64,000 bases of DNA. Origin: Gammaproteobacteria bacterium. Lineage in GTDB: Bacteria > Pseudomonadota > Gammaproteobacteria > SZUA-229. Below are positions 8,622 through 18,800 of the stretch, one piece after another (the first letter of the stretch is position 1; each line of letters starts with the position of its first letter). The notes beneath the pieces were generated by a model. It ran no database searches. It worked only from the letters and a program-made list of their open reading frames with translations, and was not told where the DNA came from. The DNA lies in NCBI GenBank assembly GCA_026195895.1, contig JAPHRO010000033.1:1-64000 (forward strand), read 5' to 3'. Made by a program: the position numbers and the translations under genes.

Positions 8622-9187
8622 CAGGCGTGTCCTGTGTCTGAGCTAAGCAATTGCAAATCGATGCCAAGCAATTTTGCGGCGGCTTCCCAGCGTTTTTCTG
8701 GAGGGGTGTGGAACAGGATTTCTTCATTGGCCGGGCAGCTTAACCAGGCGTTCTGTGAGAGTTCGTATTCCAGTTGTCCGGGTCCCCAGCCAGCGTAACC
8801 GAGGGTGATGATCACGTTTTCCGGGCCTTTATCCTGGGCAATGGCTTCGAGTATGTCCCTGGAAGTGGTGACGGCTATGGCGTCGGTAACTTTCAGACTG
8901 GAATCCCAGTTACCGTGGGGTTTGTGTAATAAAAAGCCGCGATCCTGCTGCACAGGCCCACCGATAAAAATAAACTGGTCAGCAATTTCAGTATTGGCTG
9001 CTTCGATATTTAACTGGGTAAATATTTCCTTGAGCTGAATATCGATGGGCCGATTGATGGTAATGCCCAGAGCGCCGTTGTCGTCATGTTCGCAAATGTA
9101 AGTTACCGATTGAGAAAAATTGCCATCTTCAAGGCTGGGCATGGCGATCAGAAAATGATTGGTTAAATTGGTTTCTGTGTCATCCAT
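8621..9187 (-). CDS. yqgE: YqgE/AlgH family protein (UPF0301)
   Basis: A 188-residue cytoplasmic protein of the AlgH family. Characteristic stretches are NHFLIAMPSLEDGNFSQSVTYICEHDDNGALGITINRP, IFIGGPVQQDRGFLLH and LGYAGWGPGQLEYEL. Its biochemical role is unsettled (it was first described as an alginate regulator in Pseudomonas), but it is almost always found directly upstream of ruvX as here. It follows the TonB-like gene by 12 nt. Confidence 0.94.
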   Translation of the reverse strand: MDDTETNLTNHFLIAMPSLEDGNFSQSVTYICEHDDNGALGITINRPIDIQLKEIFTQLNIEAANTEIADQFIFIGGPVQQDRGFLLHKPHGNWDSSLKVTDAIAVTTSRDILEAIAQDKGPENVIITLGYAGWGPGQLEYELSQNAWLSCPANEEILFHTPPEKRWEAAAKLLGIDLQLLSSDTGHA

Positions 9188-9199
9188 TTGATAAATCCA

Positions 9200-10075
9200 T
9201 TAGTAGCTTCGAAGTTGGTGGTTGCTAAGAAATTCCCAGCTACGCGTGATGTGAATGATGTCGGCTGTTTTAAGTAAATTTTTTGGAAACGGTTCAAACG
9301 GCGAGGCCATTTTAACAATGCGTTTCGCTGCATCATCAAGTATTTGATGGCCGGATGAACGGCGCAGGTCGACCTTGTTTAAACTGCCGTCTGCATTAAT
9401 AACGACATCGAGTATCAGGGTGCCGCTGAGTTTTTTCCGAATCGCATCATCGGGATAATCAGCATTGCCCAGGCGCTCAACTTTGTCGATCCATTGGCGC
9501 ATATAGGTTGCCGCTACATATTCCCTGGTTCTTGAGTTGAGGAATTTTTCTTTGGGTTTTTGTGAAAACTCCTGGAAGGTCAGGCTGAGTTCTTCAACCA
9601 TTCTGGCTGGCAGTTTGTTCTGTTGCCTGGCTTCGCTGAGCAAGGTGTTGATGTCTTGCTGACTGGTTTTTTTCTGTGTATTTATTTTGTGAGTAGCATT
9701 TTTCCGGGTGAGCAACGCCTGTTTGTTGTTATTTTTTATGCGCGGTTTTGCGGTTGCTGTTTGTTGCATGGCAATGCCGGGCTTTTGCGACAGACTCGGT
9801 GCTGAAAAAAGATCGGTAGGCCTGACTTTTTTATCACTGGTGCCACCGCCGTCCTGTGAAACCTGGGCCAGATATTCTGCCTGTTCAGTTTTGGATGGAT
9901 TAGATGTATTTACCAGGATCACATCCAGCGAAGGTGGAATTTTTTGTCTGGCGAGCGGCGATGAAACAAAGGTAATGCCAAGTATAAGAATGCCATGGAA
10001 TAAAATCGCAAAAAAGAGAGTCATGCCAAGACGATCATTGGCGGTAACTGGCGGGGTTGCGGCAGTTTTCTGCAT
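9200..10075 (-). CDS. TonB-family energy-transducing protein
   Basis: A 291-residue inner-membrane protein. It has a short cytoplasmic N-terminus, one membrane helix (about residues 18-40, LGMTLFFAILFHGILILGITFV), a Gln/Lys/Thr-rich periplasmic stretch and a C-terminal TonB domain (about 190-285, SGTLILDVVINADGSLNKVDLRRSSG). No exbB/exbD or receptor gene is nearby. A tonB-like gene at this spot (before yqgE) is also found in Pseudomonas. It probably links proton motive force to an outer-membrane process, but the partner is unknown. Confidence 0.87.
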   Translation of the reverse strand: MQKTAATPPVTANDRLGMTLFFAILFHGILILGITFVSSPLARQKIPPSLDVILVNTSNPSKTEQAEYLAQVSQDGGGTSDKKVRPTDLFSAPSLSQKPGIAMQQTATAKPRIKNNNKQALLTRKNATHKINTQKKTSQQDINTLLSEARQQNKLPARMVEELSLTFQEFSQKPKEKFLNSRTREYVAATYMRQWIDKVERLGNADYPDDAIRKKLSGTLILDVVINADGSLNKVDLRRSSGHQILDDAAKRIVKMASPFEPFPKNLLKTADIIHITRSWEFLSNHQLRSY

Positions 10076-10083
10076 GGCGTTGA

Positions 10084-11118
10084 TTATAGTGGCGGACTCA
10101 CAATTAGTGTAGTCTGAATTTGCTTATTTAATATTAATTTCTGTTGCATTTCAGGTGATACATGGACGTTTCCATCAGCATCGATCAGCATCACCTTGGT
10201 AATACCCAGATTTTTTGCCATGCGGTGCCAGTGATCCGGGCCCGCAATGAAAAGCGCAGTGGCGGCAGCATCGGCCAGACCTGAATCATGATGTATGACT
10301 GTTACCGATTGTGTACCTTCGGCAGGGTAACCTGTGTTCGGGTCGAGAATATGGTGATAGCGCTTGCCCTCATACATATAAAAACGCTCATAGTCGCCGG
10401 AGGTGAAAATGCTTTCCTCGCCCTGGGGTTCAATGCTGGCAATGATGTCATCTTTTCGTGGATGGCGTATGGCAATTTTCCAGGGACGATCGCCATGATT
10501 TCCCATGGTTTTCAAGTCACCGCCGGTATTGATTATGGCATTATCTATACCCAGTTGTTTTAAGCGCTTAATGCTAAGGTCAATCGCATAACCCTTGGCG
10601 AAGGCGCCAAAACTGAGTTGCACATTGGGGTTGTCGCTATACATTTTTACGCCTTCGAGATGAAGGTTGGACATCTGCGGATTTTGTTGAATCAGCTGGT
10701 CTATTTGCTGTTTATCGGGTGGCGCTATACCGGGCTGGTCGTGTTTGTGAAATTGCCACAGATTAATTAGCTTACCAATGGCGGGATTGAATAAATTGTC
10801 TGTTTTGGCGGCTAATTTTTTTGATTCAATTACCAGAGGGATTACCGAAGGATCCATGGAGAATTTCTTGCCGGTGGGAATCAGAGAATTGACGCGACTG
10901 ACAGAGCTGGGTTCCCAGGGCGTCCAGTTCTGATGCATGTATTCAAAATCTGCGTCGAGTTCTTTGAAGGCCTGTGCGGCAAGTTTTTCATCGACGTCGT
11001 AAAGTGTTACATCAATTATGGTGCCGAATTGTAAAATACTGTGGTGAAACTCTTTCGGGTTGTTATCACAGGCAGTAAGTAGTAGCGCTAGCAGGCTGAA
11101 AATAAAAAATTTAATCAT
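10084..11118 (-). CDS. apbE: FAD:protein FMN transferase, lipoprotein
   Basis: A 344-residue periplasmic lipoprotein that attaches FMN covalently to threonines of flavoproteins such as NqrC/RnfG. The signal peptide ends in the lipobox LLTAC (MIKFFIFSLLALLLTAC). The core shows the flavin/Mg site regions GAFAKGYAIDLSIKRL, INTGGDLKTMG and HHILDPNTGYPAEG. The ORF track starts at 11139, but ATG 11118 overlaps the gshB stop by 4 nt (ATGA) and gives a proper signal peptide, so I use it. No Nqr/Rnf or other obvious target is in this window. Confidence 0.93.
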   Translation of the reverse strand: MIKFFIFSLLALLLTACDNNPKEFHHSILQFGTIIDVTLYDVDEKLAAQAFKELDADFEYMHQNWTPWEPSSVSRVNSLIPTGKKFSMDPSVIPLVIESKKLAAKTDNLFNPAIGKLINLWQFHKHDQPGIAPPDKQQIDQLIQQNPQMSNLHLEGVKMYSDNPNVQLSFGAFAKGYAIDLSIKRLKQLGIDNAIINTGGDLKTMGNHGDRPWKIAIRHPRKDDIIASIEPQGEESIFTSGDYERFYMYEGKRYHHILDPNTGYPAEGTQSVTVIHHDSGLADAAATALFIAGPDHWHRMAKNLGITKVMLIDADGNVHVSPEMQQKLILNKQIQTTLIVSPPL

Positions 11119-12062
11119 GATCTGAGTGTTTCGATGCAATTCATTAATTGTATGCCAATATCAAGCTTGAATTGTGTATCCAGTTCTCGAATACAGGTGG
11201 GGCTGGTGACATTAATTTCGGTCAGATAGTCGCCAATAACATCAAGGCCAACAAAAATGAGTCCCATGTCTTTTAGCGTTGGGCCAACCTGTTGGCAAAT
11301 CCAGTGCTCTCGTTCAGTGAGCGCCATGCCAACACCCTGACCTCCCGCAGCAATATTGCCGCGAGTTTCACCAGCTGCTGGAATGCGGGCCAGTGAATAG
11401 GGTACGGCCTCACCGTTAATCATTAAAATGCGTTTATCGCCCTGGTTGATTTCAGGAATAAACTTTTGTGCCATGACGGTTTTGTTGCCATGCTGGGAGA
11501 TATTTTCCAGTATGACGGAGAGATTGGCATCATCGGGGCGGACTCTAAATATCGATTCTCCACCCATGCCGTCCAGTGGTTTTAAAATAACATCCTGCTG
11601 TTCACTAATGAAGTTGCGCAGTTGTTTCGGCTGGCGAGATACCAGTGTGTCTGTGCAACATTGCGGAAAATGAGTAGTAAAAAGTTTTTCGTTAGCATCC
11701 CGCAGACTGGCAGGTTTGTTGACAATTAAAGTTCCGTGTTTTTCTGCCTGTTCGAGCAGATAGGTGGTATAGATGTATTCCATGTTAAAAGGCGGATCTT
11801 TACGCATCAGAATCACATCAAGTTCGGCTAAAGCGATGTCCTTGACGGGTTCTAATGTAAACCAGTCATCGGCATTGTCTTCAACTTCAAGCTTTTGCAT
11901 CCTGGCGAATGCCTGGCTATCGCGTAAATATAAATCCGACTGTTGCATGTAGTAGAGTGGCCAGCCTTTTTTCTGGGCGGCCAGCAACATGGCGAAGCTG
12001 CTGTCTTTATAGGTTTTGATGGACTCTATTGGGTCCATGACGATGCCGAGTTTGAGTTTCAT
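11115..12062 (-). CDS. gshB: Glutathione synthetase
   Basis: A 315-residue ATP-grasp ligase that adds glycine to gamma-glutamylcysteine. It tracks the E. coli enzyme closely: KLGIVMDPIESIKTYKDSSFAMLLAAQ, DVILMRKDPPF, VNKPASLRDANEKL, ILKPLDGMGG and INVTSPTCIRE. The ORF track starts at TTG 12092, but ATG 12062 aligns with the family N-terminus and is preferred. The neighbour pilG is divergent, the same arrangement as in Pseudomonas. A perfect 14-bp palindrome lies 28 nt upstream. Confidence 0.96.
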   Translation of the reverse strand: MKLKLGIVMDPIESIKTYKDSSFAMLLAAQKKGWPLYYMQQSDLYLRDSQAFARMQKLEVEDNADDWFTLEPVKDIALAELDVILMRKDPPFNMEYIYTTYLLEQAEKHGTLIVNKPASLRDANEKLFTTHFPQCCTDTLVSRQPKQLRNFISEQQDVILKPLDGMGGESIFRVRPDDANLSVILENISQHGNKTVMAQKFIPEINQGDKRILMINGEAVPYSLARIPAAGETRGNIAAGGQGVGMALTEREHWICQQVGPTLKDMGLIFVGLDVIGDYLTEINVTSPTCIRELDTQFKLDIGIQLMNCIETLRS

Positions 12063-12089
12063 GGGCCTATTTTGTGTTGATTTGGTGTG

Positions 12090-12103
12090 CAATTCATGAA
12101 TTG
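12090..12103. promoter_or_regulatory. 14-bp perfect palindrome upstream of gshB
   Basis: CAATTCATGAATTG is its own reverse complement and lies 28 nt upstream of the chosen gshB start, in the 277-bp divergent gshB/pilG region. A near copy, CAATTCATTAATTG, occurs at about 11137-11150 inside the 3' end of gshB, just before apbE. It could be an operator; no known regulator is matched. The rest of the divergent region holds a GCAGGC-TGTT-GCCTGC hairpin (12280-12295) and nothing else I can name. Confidence 0.3.
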
Positions 12104-12339
12104 TGCCTTATTTCAAATAAATAATGCAATAAATATCGTTAAAAATCAAAATCTTACTAGAGCAACCTTAAGGCTGTACATAATATTTTGAGCGTAACTG
12201 TTTTATTTTTGTTGGTTTTTATTTGCGTAAATCAAGTACTTGAGCTACATTCCAAAATAATTAAGTGTTGAGACCTGGAGCAGGCTGTTGCCTGCTGCGG
12301 CAAGAAAAATAGACCTGATTGGGGACGCACAGGACAGTT

Positions 12340-12729
12340 ATGGCAGAAGATTCCAAAGCTATTGATGGCCTGAAGGTCATGGTGATTGATGATAGTAAAA
12401 CCATTCGCCGTACCGCAGAAAATTTATTAAAAAAAGAAGGTTGTGAGGTAGTTACTGCGGTAGATGGCTTTGAAGCTCTCTCCAAAATAGCCGAACACAA
12501 ACCCGATATTATTTTTGTCGATATTATGATGCCACGGCTGGATGGCTATCAGACATGTGCTTTGATAAAACACAACCGCATGTTTAAAAGTACGCCAGTC
12601 ATTATGTTATCCAGTAAAGACAGTATTTTTGACAGAGCTCGAGGTCGGATTGTCGGTTCAGAGCAGTATTTGACCAAGCCTTTTACCAAAGATGACTTGC
12701 TGGGTGCGATTAAAGAGTACACAGGGTAA
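12340..12729 (+). CDS. pilG: Twitching motility response regulator PilG
   Basis: A 129-residue single CheY-like receiver domain. Its sequence is nearly that of Pseudomonas PilG: GLKVMVIDDSKTIRRTAE, phosphoacceptor Asp in IIFVDIMMPRLDGYQTC, and QYLTKPF with the conserved Lys. PilG receives phosphate from ChpA and promotes pilus extension. The ORF track's TTG start at 12319 is unlikely; ATG 12340 with AGGACAG just upstream matches the family. It is the first gene of the Pil-Chp operon. Confidence 0.96.
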   Translation: MAEDSKAIDGLKVMVIDDSKTIRRTAENLLKKEGCEVVTAVDGFEALSKIAEHKPDIIFVDIMMPRLDGYQTCALIKHNRMFKSTPVIMLSSKDSIFDRARGRIVGSEQYLTKPFTKDDLLGAIKEYTG

Positions 12730-12804
12730 AAATAAATAGTCCATTAACTGCTACAGACTGAATGTAGTAGCGATTGTGAAGTAGAAGGTGGTTGGAGTAA
12801 ACGA

Positions 12805-13173
12805 ATGGCAAACATTCTAATAGTTGATGATTCACCGACTGAAGTCCACGTTTTCAAGACGATGCTTGAAAAGAACGGGCATACGGTAAGTGTGGCTGAA
12901 ACAGGTGAGACCGGCATTGAAAAGGCAAAGGAAGTGTTACCCGATCTGGTGTTGATGGATATTGTAATGCCGGGCATAAATGGTTTTCAGGCGACCCGTC
13001 AACTGGCGACAATTGAAGAAACATCGAAAATACCTGTCATTATTGTAACGACAAAAGACCAGGAAACAGACAAAGTCTGGGGTATACGGCAGGGTGCCAA
13101 AGATTACATCGTAAAACCGGTTAAGGAAAAAGATCTGATTGATCGGGTAAATTCTGCGCTGGCAGGTGGTTAG
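12805..13173 (+). CDS. pilH: Twitching motility response regulator PilH
   Basis: A 122-residue CheY-like receiver. It has the acidic pocket ILIVDDSPTEVHVF, phosphoacceptor Asp in LVLMDIVMPGINGFQATR, and DYIVKPVKEKDL with the conserved Lys. In Pseudomonas PilH opposes PilG, favouring pilus retraction or acting as a phosphate sink for ChpA. It starts 75 nt after pilG, with GGTTGGAGTAA before the ATG, and runs almost directly into pilI. Confidence 0.96.
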   Translation: MANILIVDDSPTEVHVFKTMLEKNGHTVSVAETGETGIEKAKEVLPDLVLMDIVMPGINGFQATRQLATIEETSKIPVIIVTTKDQETDKVWGIRQGAKDYIVKPVKEKDLIDRVNSALAGG

Positions 13174-13188
13174 TCATTGGATGAAGTA

Positions 13189-13719
13189 ATGAGTGAACCA
13201 TTCCAGAGGCTGCTTGAGATAGAACAGAAATGTCGTGCCAGCGCCGCTGTATTGCCTGGCCTGGATAGCGACAAAGACGAATGGTCGGGCATCGGCTTTC
13301 GAATAGGCGGCACAGAATTTTTATCAAAAATGGGTGAGGTAACGGAAATACTCGACCCACCAGAATATACCAGAATACCGGGCGTTCAATCCTGGGTTGT
13401 TGGTATAGCCAATGTTCGCGGTAGCCTTTTGCCTTTAATGGATTTGAAAGGTTTTATAACCGGAGAGAGTTTGGCTAACAGAAAGAATGGTCGTGTACTG
13501 GTAATTAACCATAATGGTGTCAATATCGGGCTGATCGTTGATGAAGTGTTAGGAATGAGGCACTTCTTTTTAAGTGAGAAGGCGTATGAGTTGCCTGAAA
13601 TGGAAAATAACATGCGGCCATATATCAAGCAGGCTTTTTTGCGAGATAAACAGTACTGGCCCGTATTTAGTTTTCATTCGCTGGTTGAAGATGAGCGTTT
13701 TTTACATGCTTCATTGTAA
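13189..13719 (+). CDS. pilI: CheW-like adaptor PilI
   Basis: A 176-residue CheW-domain protein (SGIGFRIGGTEFLSKMGEVTEIL, IPGVQSWVVGIANVRGSLLPLMDL) that couples the receptor PilJ to the ChpA kinase at the cell pole. The ORF track begins at TTG 13177; the in-frame ATG 13189 (MSEPFQRLLEIEQ) fits PilI better. It lies 15 nt after pilH and is followed by pilJ. Confidence 0.94.
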   Translation: MSEPFQRLLEIEQKCRASAAVLPGLDSDKDEWSGIGFRIGGTEFLSKMGEVTEILDPPEYTRIPGVQSWVVGIANVRGSLLPLMDLKGFITGESLANRKNGRVLVINHNGVNIGLIVDEVLGMRHFFLSEKAYELPEMENNMRPYIKQAFLRDKQYWPVFSFHSLVEDERFLHASL

Positions 13720-13775
13720 TAGGTATTAAAACGAAATCGATTTATTACGGTGTCGTGCTTGGAGAATAAAAAGAT

Positions 13776-15875
13776 ATGAGTGCAGCAAAACGAAACCCGT
13801 TTGCTATAGGTGCAATCAGCAAGCCAATTCTGATATTGGGTTTTGTCCTGGTGGTGTCTATTTTAGCGATGGGTGGTAGCTTATGGTATGCGGCAACCCA
13901 GCAGGCATATCAACAGCAGTATCTCGAAATAGTATCGGAACAAAAGCTTCTGTCTCAGCGTATTGCAACATCCTCGCTGGAAGCCGCCGCAGGTAAAGAG
14001 ACGGCATTTTTTCAACTGGAGCAATACAAAAGCCGATTCGATGAAACATTAAACATTTTTTCTTCTGGTAACGTAGTGGCAAAGCTTCCGCCACTGCCGT
14101 CTTCAGCACGCAGTGGACTGAATTCGGTGAAAGGTGTATGGGCCGGTGAAACGGGAGGCAGTTTACCGGACGATACGGCTTATCGACAAAATATTCTGCG
14201 TATTCTTGAAGGTAAGGTGGCTATTTCAGAAGTCGGCGAGTTCGTGCTGGTTATACAGGAATTTATACCGCAGTTATTGTCATTCTCTGAAGAAGTTGTC
14301 GATCTTCTGGTAGAGCGTGATGCACCGCCACACCAGGTTTTCATGGCATCACGACAGTTGATGTTGACCCAGCGTATAGAAAATAACATGAACCGTGTTT
14401 TATCGGGCGGTGAAGGTGCGGCAGCGGCAGCTGACAGGTTTGGTCGCGACGCTGCGCGTTTCGGTAGTGTACTGGAAGGCATGCTGAAAGGTTCTAAAGC
14501 GTTACGTATTAAACAAATTAATGATGAAGTGGTGCGGACCAAGTTACGTGAAGTCGCTATGTTATTTAGTTCGGTTAGTGATCACGTAGAAGCGATTCTT
14601 GAATTATCACCTGACCTGTTTGATGTTAAAGGCGCTGCTGACAAGGTAGATAAACTGAGTGCTGAGCTGCTGGCCGAAACTGAAGTGCTGGAAAAACAAA
14701 TTGTTGCACACGGTAAATTCCTTGATGTAGTGAGCTGGATTGGATTTGCTGCTGGTGGCCTGGCGGTAATCGCTATCATCCTGGCCGGTATTCTGATGGT
14801 ACGTGACTCCGGTGAGCGTGAGGATGCAGCACTCGAACAAAATAGAAGAAATCAGCGCGCGATCCTGCGCTTGCTGGATGAAATGGCAAATCTGGCGGAA
14901 GGTGACCTTACCGTGCATGCAACGGTAACCGAAGAAATCACCGGTGCGATCGCCGATTCGGTTAACTACGCGATCGACGCGCTGCGATCCCTGGTAGCCA
15001 CCATTAACACCACCGCCGTGGAAGTGTCGTCAGCGGCAGAAAAAACACAGGCGACAGCATCACGATTGACCGATGCATCGGCGCATCAGGCGCGTGAGAT
15101 TGCCTCGGCCTCGGCAGCAATCACCGATATGGCCGACTCGATGGAAGGTGTATCGAAAGACGCGGAAGGCTCGGTGGATGTAGCGCATAAATCACTGGAA
15201 ATCGCACAGAAAGGTGCGGGCATTGTACGACGTAGTATTCAGGGTATGGATACGATTCGTGAGCAGATTCAGGAAACATCAAAACGTATCAAGCGACTGG
15301 GTGAATCATCCCAGGAGATCGGTGATATCGTTGGACTGATTACTGAGATCGCCGACCAGACGAATATTCTGGCATTGAACGCTGCCATTCAGGCATCGAC
15401 CGCCGGTGAAGCGGGTCGTGGTTTCGCGGTTGTTGCGGACGAGGTACAGCGACTGGCGGAACGTGCAGGTAATGCAACCAAGCAGATTGAAGCACTGGTT
15501 AAAACCATCCAGGCGGATACCAGCGAAGCGGTAAGCTCGATGGAAGCCAGTACTACCAACGTGGTAAGCGGTGCGAAGATGGCTGAAGATGCGGGTGAAG
15601 CATTGATCGAAATCGAAACCGTATCCGATGAACTGGCCGAATTGATCCAGGGTATTTCCCAGTCAGCGAGCCGTCAGGCGTCGGTGGCGATGGATGTATC
15701 AAACACCATGAATGTTATCCAGGAGATTACACTGCAAACATCTGAAGGTACTGAAGAGACTTCAGCATCGATCGGTAATCTAAGCGAGCTTGCGAATGAA
15801 CTTCGTAAGTCAGTAGCCGGCTTTAAGCTGCCAGACAGCGACGAGCAGGTTGAAACAGTTATTTTGAATGGCTAA
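13776..15875 (+). CDS. pilJ: Methyl-accepting chemotaxis receptor PilJ
   Basis: A 699-residue inner-membrane receptor. The first membrane helix is at about residues 15-37, then a long helical periplasmic sensor with PilJ-type modules, then a second helix at about 318-342 ([21 protein letters not shown]). A HAMP-like linker and a cytoplasmic signalling hairpin follow, with the tip near residue 530 ([19 protein letters not shown]). The tip has AIQASTAGE rather than the usual AIEAARAGE, as is common in PilJ. It is thought to sense pilus/surface contact and feed ChpA. No pilK methyltransferase gene follows it. Confidence 0.95.
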   Translation: MSAAKRNPFAIGAISKPILILGFVLVVSILAMGGSLWYAATQQAYQQQYLEIVSEQKLLSQRIATSSLEAAAGKETAFFQLEQYKSRFDETLNIFSSGNVVAKLPPLPSSARSGLNSVKGVWAGETGGSLPDDTAYRQNILRILEGKVAISEVGEFVLVIQEFIPQLLSFSEEVVDLLVERDAPPHQVFMASRQLMLTQRIENNMNRVLSGGEGAAAAADRFGRDAARFGSVLEGMLKGSKALRIKQINDEVVRTKLREVAMLFSSVSDHVEAILELSPDLFDVKGAADKVDKLSAELLAETEVLEKQIVAHGKFLDVVSWIGFAAGGLAVIAIILAGILMVRDSGEREDAALEQNRRNQRAILRLLDEMANLAEGDLTVHATVTEEITGAIADSVNYAIDALRSLVATINTTAVEVSSAAEKTQATASRLTDASAHQAREIASASAAITDMADSMEGVSKDAEGSVDVAHKSLEIAQKGAGIVRRSIQGMDTIREQIQETSKRIKRLGESSQEIGDIVGLITEIADQTNILALNAAIQASTAGEAGRGFAVVADEVQRLAERAGNATKQIEALVKTIQADTSEAVSSMEASTTNVVSGAKMAEDAGEALIEIETVSDELAELIQGISQSASRQASVAMDVSNTMNVIQEITLQTSEGTEETSASIGNLSELANELRKSVAGFKLPDSDEQVETVILNG

Positions 15876-15894
15876 GGCAACGGCGTATTTATAG

Positions 15895-18800
15895 ATGAAG
15901 ACAGAGGATACTGTTGAATACAATTCGTTACGCTGGGTTAAAAAAGAACTCGATCTGATTCTTAATGAAGCCCAGTCATCCTTGTCTGTATATATTGAAG
16001 ATACGGATGAAGTTGATCGTTTACGTGAATGTATAGAGCATTTGCATATGGTTCAGGGAACCCTGCAGATGGTTGAGCTTTACGGTGCGGCGCAATTGGC
16101 AGAAGAGATGGAGCAGGTGGCGACCGCTGTGCTGAATGGCGCACTGGAAAAAACTGATGACGCCTACGATGTTCTAATGCGCTCCATGTTGCAGCTACCC
16201 GATTATCTGGAGAGCTTGCAGGCAGGTAACAAAGATGTGCCGATGGTGCTACTGCCGTTGCTTAACGATTTGCGTGCTTCTCGTAGTGCAAATTTATTAT
16301 CTGAAAATGTTCTGTTCTTTCCTGATATTGAAGCCAGTGATGATCAGGCAGAATCCGTTGAAGTAGCGGCCGGACAATTACAGGCGCTGGCTAAAAAGTT
16401 ACGACCTCATTATCAAATTGGCTTGCTTGGCTGGTTTAAAGGTCAAAAAATTCGAGCCAGCTTAAAGCGAATTCTGGCGGTACTCACCGAGCTGGAAAAA
16501 AAATCAGCGACTAATTCAATTTCACGCCTATGGTCGGTTAGTGCCGCACTTACGGAAGGTTTGGCAAACGAAGGTATAGATTCAAGCGTTAGTATAAAAA
16601 TGTTACTGGGCCAGGTTGACCGAGCTGTTAAACAGCTTATCGACCAGGGCGAAGAATCGTTTGCTAAAAATATACCAGAAGAGTTACTAAAAAACTTACT
16701 CTACTATATTGCCCGTGTTGAAAAAGAAAGCCCGCGTGTAAATAAAGCCAAAGAGACTTATCGGTTGCAGGAATTATTACCTGCTGATAGTGAGCTGGAA
16801 GAAGCGCGTTCAGGTCTGGGTGGCTTAAATACTGAGCTGCTTCGTACAGTATCTCAGGGGATTCGTGAAGACCTGCTTGAAGTTAAAGATGTTATAGAAA
16901 TATTTGTACATAGTGAGTCACACAATCCTGAACGTTTGTCCGGACTACCTGAGTTATTGAATAAGATAGCTGACACATTGGCTATGCTTGGTTTGGGCGG
17001 TCCGAGAGAAAATGTACTGGAACAGTGCGATAAAATTAAGCAACTGGTAGATGGCAGTATTGAGGCGGTAGACGATGAGGTGATGAACGTCGCCAGTGTG
17101 CTATTGAATGTCGAGTCGCAGCTAAATAACTTTATAGCATCACGTTCTGGTATTGTTGATGATATTGAAGGACAGAAGCGGCGGGTAGGTGATCTTGGTG
17201 AAATGCCAGAAGCCGAATATCTGGAAGTTTTGTCGGCCGTAATCAGAGAGGCGCTGCAGGACTTCAGTGATGCCAGGCAGGCAATACTTGGATATCTTGA
17301 AAATAATACAGATAAAGAATTATTAGACATTATTCTTAAGCGTCTTGATGAAGTTAGCGGCGCAATGTTTATGTTACCAATCCAGAAGCTTGAGCCTCAG
17401 ATTGCAGCTTTGCATGATTATGTGGCAAAAGTTTTGCGCAATGCTGGGCAAGTGCCTGATCAGCAAACACAGGATGATATGGCTGATGTTGTTACCAGTG
17501 TCGAATACTATCTGGAAGCAATTCTTGAAGGGCGGCCTGATCTTGAGTTATCACTAAGTACTGGTGAGGCAGCGGCGCAAAGGCTAAATAAGGTTTCATC
17601 GAAATTTGAAGATGTAGCTGAACCATTGCCTTCGGAAGAAAAATTAGCGGAAGTTAAAGCCGAAGTAGTTGAAGAAAAAAAACCTGCCAAAGAGAAAGCT
17701 GCAGAAAAAACGGCAGCTACTGAATCAACTGATGTAGAGCAACGTTATGTCATACTGGGTGACGATGCAGACGAAGAAATACTCGAAATTTTTATCGAGG
17801 AAGCGCTAGAAGAACTCGCTTCGCTGAATGAGCAGATACCTGTTTGGGCAAATAATCACCAGGATGAAGAAGCGCTAACAACAATCAGACGCTCTTTTCA
17901 TACATTGAAGGGAAGTGGTCGACTTATTGGGGCCGAACTCATTGGCGAGTTTTCATGGGGCTTTGAAAACATGCTAAATCGGATTATCGATAAATCCCGA
18001 CCTTTGAACCAGGAAGTCTTCGATGCGCTCGACGAGGCGCTGGGTGTCCTGCCACAATTGATCGAACAGTTAAAAGGTAACCGCGAACCTATTCCCAATG
18101 TGTATGAGCTCATTGATCGGGTGGAATCGCTGGGAAAGTGGCAAAAGTCTGATGCCACAACCAAGGGCGCAGACTTGGAAACAGACACAAAAAATGAGTC
18201 TGGGTCTGAACAGGAAGAGTTAACGGAATCTATTGAATTAGAGATCACGGAACCAGAGCCAGAAATTGTTCAGCAAGATGTGCAGCTGATTGTCGAAGAA
18301 AAAAATCCTGTTGATGAAATAGACGCGGCTGATGATTTGCCTGATCTGAGTGAGGAAATATCAGAATCTGATATAGATGATGAATTCGATATTGACTTAA
18401 CCGAAGATCTTGAAGCTTTGCAGTTGGCTATTTCCCCAGAAGATGAAGATGCTGGCGAAGAAGAAATTTTACTGGAAATTGAAGAAGAGCCCGTTGTAGA
18501 GGCCGAAGAAACAGAGGCGTTTGAAATTGAAGAAGATGCATCTGCTACTCAATTAGACATCGAAGAAACCGAAGACTTCAATGCTGAAGATGCACTTGAA
18601 ATCCATATTGATCCTGTACTGTTTAAAATATTTAAAGGCGAGTCAGAAAGTCACCTGCAAAATATTCGCGACTTGCTCGATAAACACTATCAGGGCGTTG
18701 AAGCATTATCGGCGAATCAGGAATTAATCAGGGCGTTACATACCCTTTTTGGTAGTGCACGTACTGCCAATGTTGATGAGATAGCAGAGCTTTGTGGGGC

